DNA of 64,000 nucleotides, taken from assembly GCA_902628815.1 (NCBI GenBank), contig CACOOK010000001.1, positions 1-64,000 of the forward strand. Reading direction: 5' to 3'. This stretch comes from an uncultured Pelagibacteraceae bacterium (GTDB taxonomy: Bacteria; Pseudomonadota; Alphaproteobacteria; Pelagibacterales; Pelagibacteraceae). Shown here in pieces: positions 51,544-60,510 of this stretch (positions are counted from its first letter, which is position 1; the number at the start of each line of letters is the position of its first letter). Both the position numbers and the translations under genes were made by a program. The notes under the pieces are model-generated. The model did not search any database, was not told where the DNA came from, and was given only the letters and a program-made list of their open reading frames with translations.

Positions 51544-52328
51544 TGGCAAATCAATACGATGTTTTAGGTAAAGCACCTGGTTTAGAAGATTTAAATAAAT
51601 TATCACCTAACAACGTTCATCTAACCATAAGAGGCTTAAATGCCGGATACGGAAAAATGGAGATATTACATAATTTTGATTTAACAGTCAGTAAGGCTCA
51701 ATCGTTATGTTTAATAGGGCCTAACGGTGCGGGAAAATCTACAATTCTTCACTCAATATATGGTTTCACAAATATTTTTGATGGAAAAATTGAATTAGAA
51801 GGAAATGAAATTACAACATTAACTCCTGCTCAGAAACTTAGTAAAGTGGGCATAGCTTATATCTTACAAGATAATTCAGTATTTCCTGATATGACAGTTG
51901 AAGAAAATCTTTTAATGGGTGGATACATTAAAGATAAACAGGATGAAGCGTATGAGGAAGCTGAGAGAATTTTCCAAAAATATGAGAGATTAAGAAATAG
52001 AAGGAATCAACCTGCAAAAGTTTTATCAGGCGGTGAGAGAAGGTTATTAGAAATCTCAAGAGCGTTAGTTATGAAGCCCTCTGTTTTATTAGTAGACGAG
52101 CCATCAATAGGCTTGGAACCAAAATATATAAATATGGTTTTTGAAATTTTAGAAGATCTTCAAAAAGCAGAGAAGAAAACAATAATACTTGTAGAACAAA
52201 ATGCAAAAAAAGGTTTAGAGTTTGCAGATATAGGATACGTTTTAGTATCTGGTCAAACAGCTATTGCAGGTAAAGGGGATGATCTTTTAAAAAATCCAGA
52301 TGTAGGAAGATTATTCCTTGGTGGATGA
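51543..52328 (+). CDS. livF: ABC transporter ATPase LivF
   Basis: 261 aa with a ~30-residue N-terminal extension before the ATPase core. Walker A LIGPNGAGKSTILHSIYG, Q-loop ILQDNSVFPDMTVEENL, signature LSGGERRLLEISRALV, Walker B VLLVDEPSIGLEP, His switch replaced by Gln in IILVEQNAKKGLE, as usual in LivF. Overlaps azlC by 4 nt, joining the uptake operon to an export pair. Confidence 0.94.
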   Translation: MANQYDVLGKAPGLEDLNKLSPNNVHLTIRGLNAGYGKMEILHNFDLTVSKAQSLCLIGPNGAGKSTILHSIYGFTNIFDGKIELEGNEITTLTPAQKLSKVGIAYILQDNSVFPDMTVEENLLMGGYIKDKQDEAYEEAERIFQKYERLRNRRNQPAKVLSGGERRLLEISRALVMKPSVLLVDEPSIGLEPKYINMVFEILEDLQKAEKKTIILVEQNAKKGLEFADIGYVLVSGQTAIAGKGDDLLKNPDVGRLFLGG

Positions 52329-53029
52329 TTAATTCAAAGGCTTTCTTTACAGGTTTAAAATCATTAAAAGGCGCAAGAAGTCCGGCGTTACCTTTGGCGG
52401 CATGTTTTGTTGCTTTAGGAGCTTTACTTAAAGATGCTGGATTTAACATTCAACAAAGTGCAGCCTCAAGTTTTTTTACATACGCATTGCCCGGACAATT
52501 AGTAATGGCGGAGTCATTATTATTAGGCGCATCTATTGTAAATATTTTTTTAGCAGTTTGGTTAGTTAATTTTAGACTATATCCAATGACAGTCTCTTTA
52601 TTCCCTTTACTTGAACATAAATCACAACCTAAGTGGAAATATTATTTGTCTTGTCACTTTCTTGCAGTTTCCTCATGGTTAATTGCTAAAGACACCTACA
52701 AAAAGATAAATGCCAAATATCGGATAGATTTTTGGATAGGTATTGGCACTGGAACTTGGTTAACAGCTGTTCTTATGACAGTTATTGGGTATTTAGCAGC
52801 AGATCTTTTAAATAAAGAAATGTTAATTGGGTTAGCAATTGTAAATCCAATTTATTTTTTTTGTATGATGATAGGCGCTATGAAAAACTTAGCTGTATCT
52901 ATTTCAGTTATTTTAGGCACAACTTTAGGACCAGTTATTTATTTATTTTCTACTGAGTGGTCGTTATTATTTGCTGGATTGATCGCTGGATCTGTAGCTT
53001 TTTTATTTGGAGAAAAAAATGGGAAGTAG
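52325..53029 (+). CDS. azlC: AzlC-family branched-chain amino acid exporter, large subunit
   Basis: 234 aa, AzlC fold: PLAACFVALGALLKDAGF, YALPGQLVMAESLLLGASI, VNFRLYPMTVSLFPLL, and FWIGIGTGTWLTAVLMTVIG. With AzlD forms a branched-chain amino acid exporter. Start ATG overlaps livF; stop overlaps azlD. Co-occurrence with an uptake system suggests a safety valve for the same class of solute. Confidence 0.9.
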   Translation: MINSKAFFTGLKSLKGARSPALPLAACFVALGALLKDAGFNIQQSAASSFFTYALPGQLVMAESLLLGASIVNIFLAVWLVNFRLYPMTVSLFPLLEHKSQPKWKYYLSCHFLAVSSWLIAKDTYKKINAKYRIDFWIGIGTGTWLTAVLMTVIGYLAADLLNKEMLIGLAIVNPIYFFCMMIGAMKNLAVSISVILGTTLGPVIYLFSTEWSLLFAGLIAGSVAFLFGEKNGK

Positions 53030-53345
53030 TGGGATTATAATATTAGCTATTCTAGCAACATCAATAGCTACATACATTTCTAGATTTATGGGTGCATTAA
53101 CTTCAGAAAAAGTAAGCGTAAATTCAAAAATATTTAAATGGTTTAACTGTGTCGCCTATTCGACTTTAGCAGCTTTACTTGGAAGAATGATAATATTTCC
53201 TGCAGGAGTTTTAGCAGACTCAGAACTTATAATGAGACTAATAGTATTCTTTACTTGCATTGCGATATTTATAATATCTAAAAAAAACTTAGTAATTCCC
53301 ACAATTACTTCTGCAATTTTACTAAGCTTTTTGACTAACATCTGA
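53019..53345 (+). CDS. azlD: AzlD-family exporter, small subunit
   Basis: 108 aa from ATG 53019, which has GGAG 8 nt upstream; an in-frame TTG at 53007 is less likely. Three TM helices; TYISRFMGALTSEKV and VAYSTLAALLGRMI fit AzlD (RF-x-x, A-x-x-A motifs). Overlaps azlC by 11 nt. Confidence 0.85.
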   Translation: MGSSGIIILAILATSIATYISRFMGALTSEKVSVNSKIFKWFNCVAYSTLAALLGRMIIFPAGVLADSELIMRLIVFFTCIAIFIISKKNLVIPTITSAILLSFLTNI

Positions 53346-53348
53346 TTT

Positions 53349-53420
53349 ATGGTAAAATTACAAATGGAACCAATACTAGCAATTTTAATTGTTTTGTGGA
53401 TCATGGGTACTATTGAGTAA
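53349..53420 (+). CDS. 23-residue single-helix membrane micro-ORF
   Basis: ATG 3 bp after the azlD stop, TAA abutting the ATG of the dioxygenase gene. Encodes MVKLQMEPILAILIVLWIMG-TIE: a short polar start and one hydrophobic helix (ILAILIVLWIMG). Fills an otherwise unexplained 75-bp gap in a tight operon, which favours its being real. Possible small subunit of the Azl exporter or a coupling ORF; function unknown. Confidence 0.5.
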   Translation: MVKLQMEPILAILIVLWIMGTIE

Positions 53421-54317
53421 ATGAGTTTTTCATTATCAAATCATAATAATTCTAATAGAGTTCGTGTAATTAAATTAAATGAAAGTGATCTTGATAGGTT
53501 AATTTTCCCTTTTAAAAAACATTCAATTTTATCTTTAGAATACAAACCATTTTCGAGATTTAGCTTAGCCAAAAGCTTAGATGAAGTATTTCAAAATAAG
53601 TTAAGCAAAACACTAAATGATATTCTTAATGACCGTAATACAGGCACAGCAATTGTTGAACCTGATATAACAAATAAAAAATTTGATAAAGATTTTTTAG
53701 TTAAGCTTTCAACAGGTCTTGCCTACTTGGTAGGAAACCCAAATTTCGACTCAATGACTGGAAAATATTACGCAAGGTTTCATGTAAAACACCAAGATAG
53801 CAGCGACTCTTATTTAAGAAAAGCCTACACAAATTTAGATCTTCATACGGATGGAACATATGTAAAAGAGAAAACTGATTGGATTATAATGACAAAAATG
53901 GAAGAACAGAATGTAGGTGGAGGAGAAAGTGTAATTTTGCATTTAGATGATTGGGAACATTTGGAAGATTTAAGTAATGATCCTGTAGGTCAAGAAGATT
54001 TTATATGGGGATCGCCTAAAAGTAAAAATGTTGATTATAAAGTTGAACATCCTGTATTTTCAAAAGATAAAAATGGTAAACCAATCATCTCTTATATTGA
54101 CCAATTTCCTGAACCAAAAAATATGAAACAGGGTTTGTTTTTACAAAAACTATCAGACGCTTTAGAACAAAGTAAAAATAAAATAAGCTTTCCTTTGCCT
54201 GTTGGATCTACAATTTTCTCTAATAACTATTTTTGGTTGCATGGCAGAAAAGCTTTTAAAGAGCATTCTGGGTTATCTAGAGAATTACTTAGAATTAGAG
54301 GAACTTTTTTTCATTAA
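53421..54317 (+). CDS. glaH: Glutarate 2-hydroxylase (CsiD/GlaH family)
   Basis: Fe(II)/2-oxoglutarate dioxygenase turning glutarate into L-2-hydroxyglutarate. 298 aa. Closely follows E. coli CsiD: SDSYLRKAYTNLDLHTDGTY with iron His/Asp at about 142/144, MTKMEEQNVGGGESVILHLD, DDWEHLEDL, YIDQFPEPK, and distal His in WLHGRKAF (~274) with the 2OG Arg in SRELLRIRG. No lhgO or lysine-degradation gene is nearby; sits between AzlCD and a TTT transporter. Confidence 0.9.
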   Translation: MSFSLSNHNNSNRVRVIKLNESDLDRLIFPFKKHSILSLEYKPFSRFSLAKSLDEVFQNKLSKTLNDILNDRNTGTAIVEPDITNKKFDKDFLVKLSTGLAYLVGNPNFDSMTGKYYARFHVKHQDSSDSYLRKAYTNLDLHTDGTYVKEKTDWIIMTKMEEQNVGGGESVILHLDDWEHLEDLSNDPVGQEDFIWGSPKSKNVDYKVEHPVFSKDKNGKPIISYIDQFPEPKNMKQGLFLQKLSDALEQSKNKISFPLPVGSTIFSNNYFWLHGRKAFKEHSGLSRELLRIRGTFFH

Positions 54318-54324
54318 TACCTAG

Positions 54325-54353
54325 TTGACTCTAGATTAGATATTTATTTTAAT
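54325..54353 (+). promoter_or_regulatory. Promoter of the tctCBA operon
   Basis: TTGACT (54325-54330), 17-nt spacer, TTTAAT (54348-54353), start expected near 54360. A strong Shine-Dalgarno acaggggg follows, 8 nt before the tctC ATG. Confidence 0.65.
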
Positions 54354-54383
54354 AAGTACAATTAATAAACACAGGGGGAAATA

Positions 54384-55376
54384 ATGTTCAATAAGTTCAA
54401 AAAACTTATCAGCCTAGTTTTCGCAACTGTTCTTTTAACTTCAGTTTCAAATACTTCTTTCGCAGCTGACAAATTACACTTTGTAATTGGTGGTGGTGCT
54501 GGTGGTGGTTGGGATGGAACTGCTAGAGGAACTGGAGAAGCTTTAACTAAAGCTGGTTTTTTAAGTAGTGCATCATTTGAAAATATGTCAGGTGGTGGTG
54601 GAGGAAAAGCTTTATCATACATGATAAATACGAAACCTTCAGATACAATTTTAGTTCAATCAACTCCATTAGTTCTTAGATCAATAACTAGACACTCTGG
54701 TTATGTAAGCAAGAAGAATGCAGCTAAGGTTACATCTTACAAAGATGTTGTGCCAATAGCTGGTGTAATTGGTGATTATGGTGCAATCGTTGCAGCTAAA
54801 AACTCACCGTACAATTCTTGGAAAGATGTAGTTGCTGCTTACAAAGCAAATCCAAAATCAGTTAAAATGGCTGGTGGATCTGTAAGAGGAAGTATGGACC
54901 ATTTAATTGGTGCTTTAGCATTTAAAGAAGCTGGAGCTAACCCAAATGATGTTGTTTACATTCCTTACGATGCAGGTGGTAAAGCTTTGGCTGGGCTTTT
55001 ATCAGGTGAAACTCAAATTCTTTCGACTGGTTTGGGAGAAGTAATGGGCGCTAGAGATCAAGTAAAAATTCTTGGTATTACAGCTCCTAAAAGAGTTGCC
55101 GATGCTCCAGATGTTCCTACTTTAAAGGAGCAAGGTACTAACGCGATCTTCGTAAATTGGAGAGGATTTTTTGGCCCTCCAGGAATGAGTGATGGCGAGA
55201 GAAAGAAAATTGCTAAAATGTTAGGTGATGTTCAAAAAACACCTGAGTGGGAAGCAGTAAGAAAGAGAAATGCATGGGTAAATATTTATAACCCAGACAA
55301 AAAATTCGTTAAATTTTTGGAAAAACAAACAGTTGAAATGACTGGTTTGTTAAAAAATTTAGGCGTAATTAAATAG
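54384..55376 (+). CDS. tctC: Tripartite tricarboxylate transporter substrate-binding protein TctC
   Basis: 330 aa. Signal peptide (KLISLVFATVLLTSVSNTSFA), then a TctC/Bug fold with the glycine-rich loop FVIGGGAGGGWDGTARGTGE, NMSGGGGGKALSYM, and GGSVRGSMDHLIGALAFKEA. TTT receptors bind dicarboxylates and tricarboxylates. Codon bias and RBS suggest high expression. First of tctCBA. Confidence 0.94.
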   Translation: MFNKFKKLISLVFATVLLTSVSNTSFAADKLHFVIGGGAGGGWDGTARGTGEALTKAGFLSSASFENMSGGGGGKALSYMINTKPSDTILVQSTPLVLRSITRHSGYVSKKNAAKVTSYKDVVPIAGVIGDYGAIVAAKNSPYNSWKDVVAAYKANPKSVKMAGGSVRGSMDHLIGALAFKEAGANPNDVVYIPYDAGGKALAGLLSGETQILSTGLGEVMGARDQVKILGITAPKRVADAPDVPTLKEQGTNAIFVNWRGFFGPPGMSDGERKKIAKMLGDVQKTPEWEAVRKRNAWVNIYNPDKKFVKFLEKQTVEMTGLLKNLGVIK

Positions 55377-55393
55377 TCATTAAAGGAAGAGCA

Positions 55394-55864
55394 GTGAATA
55401 TTAGTCCTTCAAAGATAATTTCACTGCTCTTTTTTATTTTTTCGGGATTTTATCTATATACCGCACATCAAATTCAAGTTTTTACTTTTGATGAAAATGC
55501 AGCATTTAATGCGAAAACTTTTCCAATTTATTTAGGTTATGCAGGTTTATTATTTTCAGCACTTTATATTATTTTACCAGAGACAAAACCTTCTAATGTA
55601 GATTTATCAGTTTTAGATTACAAAAAAACAATAATGTTGGTTGTACTCATGATTTTGTACGGACTAACAATTTTAAGAGCAGGATATTTTTTATCAACTT
55701 CTATTTTTTTAGTTTTATCATACATCGTCCTTGGAGAGAGAAAATGGATATGGATATTCACGTTATCATTTCCTTTTGTAGCAATATTTATGTATCTTCT
55801 TCATGGGCTACTAAATATTTATCTTCGTGATCCATTTTTGCAATACATAGGAATAATGGGATGA
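55394..55864 (+). CDS. tctB: TTT small membrane subunit TctB
   Basis: 156 aa, four TM helices, GTG start at 55394 preceded by aaaggaagag. TctB pattern: GFYLYTAHQI near the N-terminus, FPIYLGYAGLLFSALYI, and a C-terminal paired helix. Overlaps tctA by 4 nt. Confidence 0.88.
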   Translation: MNISPSKIISLLFFIFSGFYLYTAHQIQVFTFDENAAFNAKTFPIYLGYAGLLFSALYIILPETKPSNVDLSVLDYKKTIMLVVLMILYGLTILRAGYFLSTSIFLVLSYIVLGERKWIWIFTLSFPFVAIFMYLLHGLLNIYLRDPFLQYIGIMG

Positions 55865-57360
55865 TCGAAGGAATACTAATTGGTTTAGAAACAGCATTAT
55901 CATTAAAAAATTTAATGATGGTAATGATTGGTTGCTTTTCAGGTACAATCATAGGAATGTTACCAGGTTTGGGGCCAATGACTGCAATTGCATTAATGAT
56001 CCCAATTACTTATGGTTTTGAACCTTCAACTGGCTTAATTTTAATGGCTGGAGTTTATTATGGTGCTGTTTTTGGCGGTTCAACATCTTCTATTTTAATC
56101 AATGCTCCCGGTATACCTGGAACCGTTGCCACCTCTTTTGACGGCTATCCAATGGCACAGCAAGGTAAGGCAGGCAAAGCACTAGCTATTGCAGCCTACA
56201 GTTCTTTTGCTGGAGGAACGATTGCTGCAATTTTTTTACTTATTGCCGCTCCAAGTTTGTCCAAAGTTAGTTTAGCTTTTAGATCACCTGATTATTTTGG
56301 TTTGATGATATTGGGTTTGACTGCCGTATCAGCCTTCTCTGCAAAAGGTCATTTTTTAAAGGCAATGATGATGGTAGTTTTAGGCTTAATGTTAGCTAGT
56401 GTAGGTCAAGATACCTTGTCTGACATACCAAGATTTACATTTCAAAATATGAATTTATCTGATGGTATAAGTTTTGTTTTGGTTGTTATGGCTACTTTTG
56501 CAATGAGTGAAGCTTTAACAATAATTTTTAAAGCTAATGATCCAACAAGAGTAGCTAAACAAATTTCTTTATCTGAACTTGGCTCTATAAAATTAGATAA
56601 AATAGAGACAAAAAAAATGATTACATCTATACCAAGGTCATCTGTTTTGGGATTTGTAATTGGGGTTTTACCAGGTGCAGGTTCTACAATTGCTTCATTT
56701 TTAGCCTATGGAATGGAAAGAAATTTTGTTAAAGATGAAGAAAAACAAAAGTTTGGCAAAGGCAGTGTTAATGGGCTAGCAGCACCAGAAACAGCAAATA
56801 ATGCTGCTTGTTCAGGGTCATTCGTTCCATTACTAACGCTCGGTATACCTGGAAGTGGAACTACTGCAGTAATGCTTGGAGCTCTATTGGGTTTTGGTAT
56901 TCAACCTGGACCTAGGTTATATCAAACCAATCCAGAAATTTTTTGGTCAGTTATAATGTCAATGTACATAGGTATGGTAATTCTTTTAATTTTAAATCTT
57001 CCATTAATACCTTATATTGCACGTGTTTTAGCTACACCAAGGACATTTTTAATACCACTTATATTATTTTTTTCGGTAACAGGTATTTACTTAATGTCAT
57101 TTAATAATTTTGACATATATTTAATGATTGGAATCGCAGTTTGCGCAACAATTTTAAGATTATACGATTTCCCAATGCCACCTTTAATACTTGCATTTGT
57201 TTTAGGGGGGCTGATGGAGGAAAATTTGAGAAGATCTTTATTAATCAGTGATGGCTCATGGTCATTTTTATGGGATAGACCACTAACAATGGTTATAATG
57301 TTAGTAATTTTTAGTATCGTTGTATGGCAGATATATAAGGGCTTTCTTAAAAAAAATTGA
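55861..57360 (+). CDS. tctA: TTT large membrane subunit TctA
   Basis: 499 aa, about eleven TM helices. TctA signature: GTIIGMLPGLGPMTAIALMI, YYGAVFGGSTSSILINAPG, and the second repeat GVLPGAGSTIASFLAYGMER, with NNAACSGSFVPLLTLGIPGS. Completes a TTT uptake system. The 139-bp gap after it holds a promoter for the next gene and AT repeats; no clear terminator. Confidence 0.95.
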   Translation: MIEGILIGLETALSLKNLMMVMIGCFSGTIIGMLPGLGPMTAIALMIPITYGFEPSTGLILMAGVYYGAVFGGSTSSILINAPGIPGTVATSFDGYPMAQQGKAGKALAIAAYSSFAGGTIAAIFLLIAAPSLSKVSLAFRSPDYFGLMILGLTAVSAFSAKGHFLKAMMMVVLGLMLASVGQDTLSDIPRFTFQNMNLSDGISFVLVVMATFAMSEALTIIFKANDPTRVAKQISLSELGSIKLDKIETKKMITSIPRSSVLGFVIGVLPGAGSTIASFLAYGMERNFVKDEEKQKFGKGSVNGLAAPETANNAACSGSFVPLLTLGIPGSGTTAVMLGALLGFGIQPGPRLYQTNPEIFWSVIMSMYIGMVILLILNLPLIPYIARVLATPRTFLIPLILFFSVTGIYLMSFNNFDIYLMIGIAVCATILRLYDFPMPPLILAFVLGGLMEENLRRSLLISDGSWSFLWDRPLTMVIMLVIFSIVVWQIYKGFLKKN

Positions 57361-57435
57361 TATATGTTGTTAAAATATCACATTAAAAAGCTTGATTTTG
57401 GCGGTTTTTTAACAATTTTCCACTTAACGGGGAAA

Positions 57436-57464
57436 TTGACGTCTGAACCCTTATTAGTTAAAAG
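57436..57464 (+). promoter_or_regulatory. Promoter of the outer-membrane barrel gene
   Basis: TTGACG (57436-57441), 17-nt spacer, TAAAAG (57459-57464). The leader downstream contains three attaat units (57470-57488) and a Shine-Dalgarno aaggg. Confidence 0.6.
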
Positions 57465-57499
57465 GACTCATTAATATTAATATTAATCAAGGGAATAAA

Positions 57500-58156
57500 A
57501 TGAAAAAAATAATCGCGATATTTTTATCTTTATCATTTTTATCTATTCAATCACTAAAAGCTGAAACTATGGGTGTTGGTATAACTGGGGCGTTCCACAT
57601 GCTGGATGTATCTGGTACTGAAACCACTAGAAGTAGCGGAGAGAAAAATAACGGAAGCCACGAAGAAGATGTCTTGGTTCCAGAGATTTTCGTAGAAGCA
57701 ATACTAGATAATGGTGCTGCAATAGGTTTATCTTACATCCCAACAAGAGATATGGGAAGTAAATCTAGATCTGATACTAACAGTGAAGGTGATACAGGTA
57801 GTTACAAAGCAGAAGCTGAGTTAGACAACGTAGTTCAAATCTACGCTGACATTCCTTTCGGAGACGTAGCAGGTTATAACGTGTACGGTAAAGTTGGAAT
57901 ACAACACGCTACAATAGTAACTTTAGAGTCATTAAATTCTGGATCAACTTATCCTGATGCAGATGTTTATGGTTACACGGTTGGATTAGGTACAAAAGGT
58001 GACTTACCTTATGGTAATAACATGTACTATAAAGCTGAAGTAACTTACACAGACTTTGAAGATTACAGCGCAGACTCAAATTCTTCTCCAGCGAATAAAG
58101 TTGAAGCTGAGTTAGAAGATATTGCTGCTAAACTATCTATTGGATATAAATTTTAA
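57500..58156 (+). CDS. Outer-membrane beta-barrel protein, OmpW/OMP_b-brl-like
   Basis: 218 aa. Signal peptide MKKIIAIFLSLSFLSIQSLKA, then alternating amphipathic strands (AAIGLSYIPTRDMG, VVQIYADIPFGDVA, YNVYGKVGIQHA, YGYTVGLGTKGDLP, MYYKAEVTYTDFED) ending in KLSIGYKF with C-terminal Phe, the BAM signal. Probably an 8-strand barrel with acidic loops. Has its own promoter and a strong terminator. Specific role unknown. Confidence 0.85.
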   Translation: MKKIIAIFLSLSFLSIQSLKAETMGVGITGAFHMLDVSGTETTRSSGEKNNGSHEEDVLVPEIFVEAILDNGAAIGLSYIPTRDMGSKSRSDTNSEGDTGSYKAEAELDNVVQIYADIPFGDVAGYNVYGKVGIQHATIVTLESLNSGSTYPDADVYGYTVGLGTKGDLPYGNNMYYKAEVTYTDFEDYSADSNSSPANKVEAELEDIAAKLSIGYKF

Positions 58157-58178
58157 ATAAAAATATTTATTGAAAATT

Positions 58179-58212
58179 AAAAAAACCCGCGTTAAAACGC
58201 GGGTTTTTTTTT
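58179..58212. terminator. Bidirectional terminator between the barrel and DoxX genes
   Basis: 13-bp perfect stem aaaaacccgcgtt / aacgcgggttttt (58181-58193 and 58196-58208) followed by T tracts on the plus strand, with A tracts before it giving T tracts on the minus strand. It serves the two convergent genes. Confidence 0.92.
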
Positions 58213-58597
58213 ATAACCTAACATATTTTTTTTCTTTATCTAATGACCAGTCTCTTGTACCATTAACTACTATAAATAAAAATCCACCAGCTAATCCAAT
58301 ATTTTTCAAAAAAGAAACAGTTTGCAGCTGGTTTGAAAAATCTAAATGAAATATAATAGCTGTCGCAAAACAAAAAATCGCTAACAGACCAGCTGAAATT
58401 CTAGCTTTATATCCAACAATAATGAATATAGGAAGAATTATTTCCAATACAATTGCAGGATAAATTAAAAAACCTGGAACACCAAATCCTTCCATCCAAC
58501 CCATTGATCCATCTAGACTAAAAATTTTATTATAAGCGGATACAAGGAAAAGGCTAGAGATTAGAACTCTACCAATTAAATCTAAAACATTGTTCAT
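58211..58597 (-). CDS. DoxX family membrane protein
   Basis: 128 aa, four TM helices. N-terminal LIGRVLISSLFLVSAYNKIF and internal PAIVLEIILPIFIIVGYKAR, FCFATAIIFHLDF, FLKNIGLAGGFLFIV match DoxX. Family links to redox or sulfur stress are tentative. Single gene ending at the shared terminator. Confidence 0.85.
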   Translation of the reverse strand: MNNVLDLIGRVLISSLFLVSAYNKIFSLDGSMGWMEGFGVPGFLIYPAIVLEIILPIFIIVGYKARISAGLLAIFCFATAIIFHLDFSNQLQTVSFLKNIGLAGGFLFIVVNGTRDWSLDKEKKYVRL

Positions 58598-58647
58598 GCC
58601 TAAATTTAAGACGAACTTAATTTAAAGTCAAAATTTGATTGTTTAAA

Positions 58648-59724
58648 TCAGGTTTTTTTCATAAATCTCAATATTATGGGAACTAAAAACAGTATCATCA
58701 ATAATCTAATTATATGATGAAAAGAGACAAACTCTGGATCCAAATCAAAAAAGATAGCAATAACTGCAACCTCATAAATACCTCCTGGGCAATACGAGAG
58801 AAGTAAAGTAAAAAAATTTTTATCAATGATTAAGCCAGCTAAGATTGCTGCAACAATACCTAAGATCACAAGCAATAGTGTAGCAACAAAGCTATGAAAC
58901 GAATTTTTTGCTATTTCATTAAAAGTCTTATCAGCAAATCTACAACCTACCGAAGCCCCAAGAATTAATAGACAATAGTCAATTATATTTGCTGGTAGTT
59001 GGTATGATGCGATATCTGAAATCTGTAGAACCCCACTCGCTATAAGAGTTCCGGATAATAGCGCAGCAGGCACTCTTAACTTATCGAACAAAAGTATCAA
59101 TAAAATAGAAACAAAGATTAATAAAAATAAATCTGAAATATTTTGGTTATTTGTTATTTCATAATTAATTTTAATCGTATCAACTTCATAAAAACCCTGA
59201 ACTAAGAAAGGAAATACAGTGATTATTATTATCAATCTTATTAGATGTGAAGTTGCCACATGACTTAAATCAGTTTTTTTCTCTTCCTCGGCAAGTATCA
59301 TTAATGGACCAAGAGCTCCTGGCGCAGCAGAAAAAATTGAAGTTTTTTCCTCATAGCCAGAAAACTTTTGCAAATATTTTGAAACTATAAAAATACTGAC
59401 AATTATATAAAAAAACATTATTAGTGACGTAAAAAACCATTCGTGAATTTTAGAGAAAAGTTCTTTATCAATATAATTACCAATGTAGAGGCCTAACAAT
59501 ATTAAGATCGAAGATAGGACTAATTTCGGAGTTCTGATTTTTATACCCAATAGAGAAGCTATCGAGGTAGCCAGCATTGGGCCTAAAAACCATGCTAGAG
59601 GTATTCTAAAATAATCTGCAATTAGCGCACTAGGTATTGAAATTACAATCATTAAAACAAAAGCAAATGAGAATATTTGATTAAAATTTTCTTTATTAAA
59701 AGGAATTGCTTGGTTATTCTTCAT
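58648..59724 (-). CDS. AbrB-family membrane transporter
   Basis: 358 aa with about ten TM helices in two AbrB repeats (PF05145 type): IPLAWFLGPMLATSIASLLG, FSAAPGALGPLMILAEEEK, AALLSGTLIASGVLQI, and LLLSYCPGGIYEVAVIAIFF. Such proteins are sometimes mislabelled ammonia monooxygenase; they are probably permeases with unknown substrate. Its ATG (59724) faces the next gene's start head to head across 5 bp. Confidence 0.82.
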   Translation of the reverse strand: MKNNQAIPFNKENFNQIFSFAFVLMIVISIPSALIADYFRIPLAWFLGPMLATSIASLLGIKIRTPKLVLSSILILLGLYIGNYIDKELFSKIHEWFFTSLIMFFYIIVSIFIVSKYLQKFSGYEEKTSIFSAAPGALGPLMILAEEEKKTDLSHVATSHLIRLIIIITVFPFLVQGFYEVDTIKINYEITNNQNISDLFLLIFVSILLILLFDKLRVPAALLSGTLIASGVLQISDIASYQLPANIIDYCLLILGASVGCRFADKTFNEIAKNSFHSFVATLLLVILGIVAAILAGLIIDKNFFTLLLSYCPGGIYEVAVIAIFFDLDPEFVSFHHIIRLLMILFLVPIILRFMKKT

Positions 59725-59729
59725 ATCTA

Positions 59730-60494
59730 ATGATTCTTGGATTTATAGGCACTGGTAAAATATCGTCATCTATCATTTACGGTATTTTTAACTCAAAATT
59801 AAAAGTTAAAAGAATATATATCTCCTCGAGAAACAGAAGCATAGCTAAAAAGTTAGAAAAAAAATATAAGCGAGTAAAAAGGATTAGCAATAATCAAGAA
59901 ATTATCAATAAATCCTCAATTATTATATTAGGAGTTACCCCAAACGTTGGCAATACTATTTTGTCAAAACTAAAATTCCCAAAAAACAAAAAAATTATTA
60001 GTTTAATCTCAACTATAAAATTAGATAAATTGAGAAAATTAACTCGAAATAAAAATATTGTGAGAGCAACCCCATTACCCCCTATTGAAATAAACAAAGG
60101 CCCAATCGTTATCTGCCCGCCTAATAAAAGTGCAAAAAATTTTTTTAAGTATCTGGGAGAAGTGATTGAGATAAGAAATGAGAAACTGAGTTATAAATTT
60201 TGGTCAACAGCCTCTTTAATGGCTGCATATTATGAAATTCTTAATGTAAGCTCTAGCTGGTTGATTAAAAAAGGTATTAATAAAAAAATGGCAGATAAGT
60301 ATATATCTGAATTATTTTTATCTTTAAGCCAAGATGCTGTAAAAAAACACTCTCAAGGATTTAAGAAACTTGTCGCAGACTCTCAAACCCCTAAAGGTTT
60401 AAATATGCAGGTTTTAAAGGAATTAAGAAGATCAAAATTTTATAAAAATTTTGTAAAATCTCTTGAAAATGTTAATAAGCGAGTAAGCAGATAA
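59730..60494 (+). CDS. Pyrroline-5-carboxylate reductase-like NAD(P)-binding protein
   Basis: 254 aa from ATG 59730 (MILGFIGTGKISSSII); an in-frame TTG at 59706 would overlap the divergent abrB-like gene. Rossmann loop GFIGTGKISSSI, second strand with ISSRNRS (NADPH preference), ILGVTPNVGNTIL, and VRATPLPPIEINKG where ProC has R-x-M-P-N. The C-terminal dimerisation helices are divergent. Possibly ProC or a related oxidoreductase with changed substrate. Confidence 0.7.
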   Translation: MILGFIGTGKISSSIIYGIFNSKLKVKRIYISSRNRSIAKKLEKKYKRVKRISNNQEIINKSSIIILGVTPNVGNTILSKLKFPKNKKIISLISTIKLDKLRKLTRNKNIVRATPLPPIEINKGPIVICPPNKSAKNFFKYLGEVIEIRNEKLSYKFWSTASLMAAYYEILNVSSSWLIKKGINKKMADKYISELFLSLSQDAVKKHSQGFKKLVADSQTPKGLNMQVLKELRRSKFYKNFVKSLENVNKRVSR

Positions 60495-60510
60495 TTTTAC
60501 TAAACTTATT

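Noticed and set aside
59706-59729. TTG start for the ProC-like protein
   Set aside because: Would place eight extra residues before the Rossmann strand and overlap the divergent gene; ATG at 59730 starts directly at the conserved strand.
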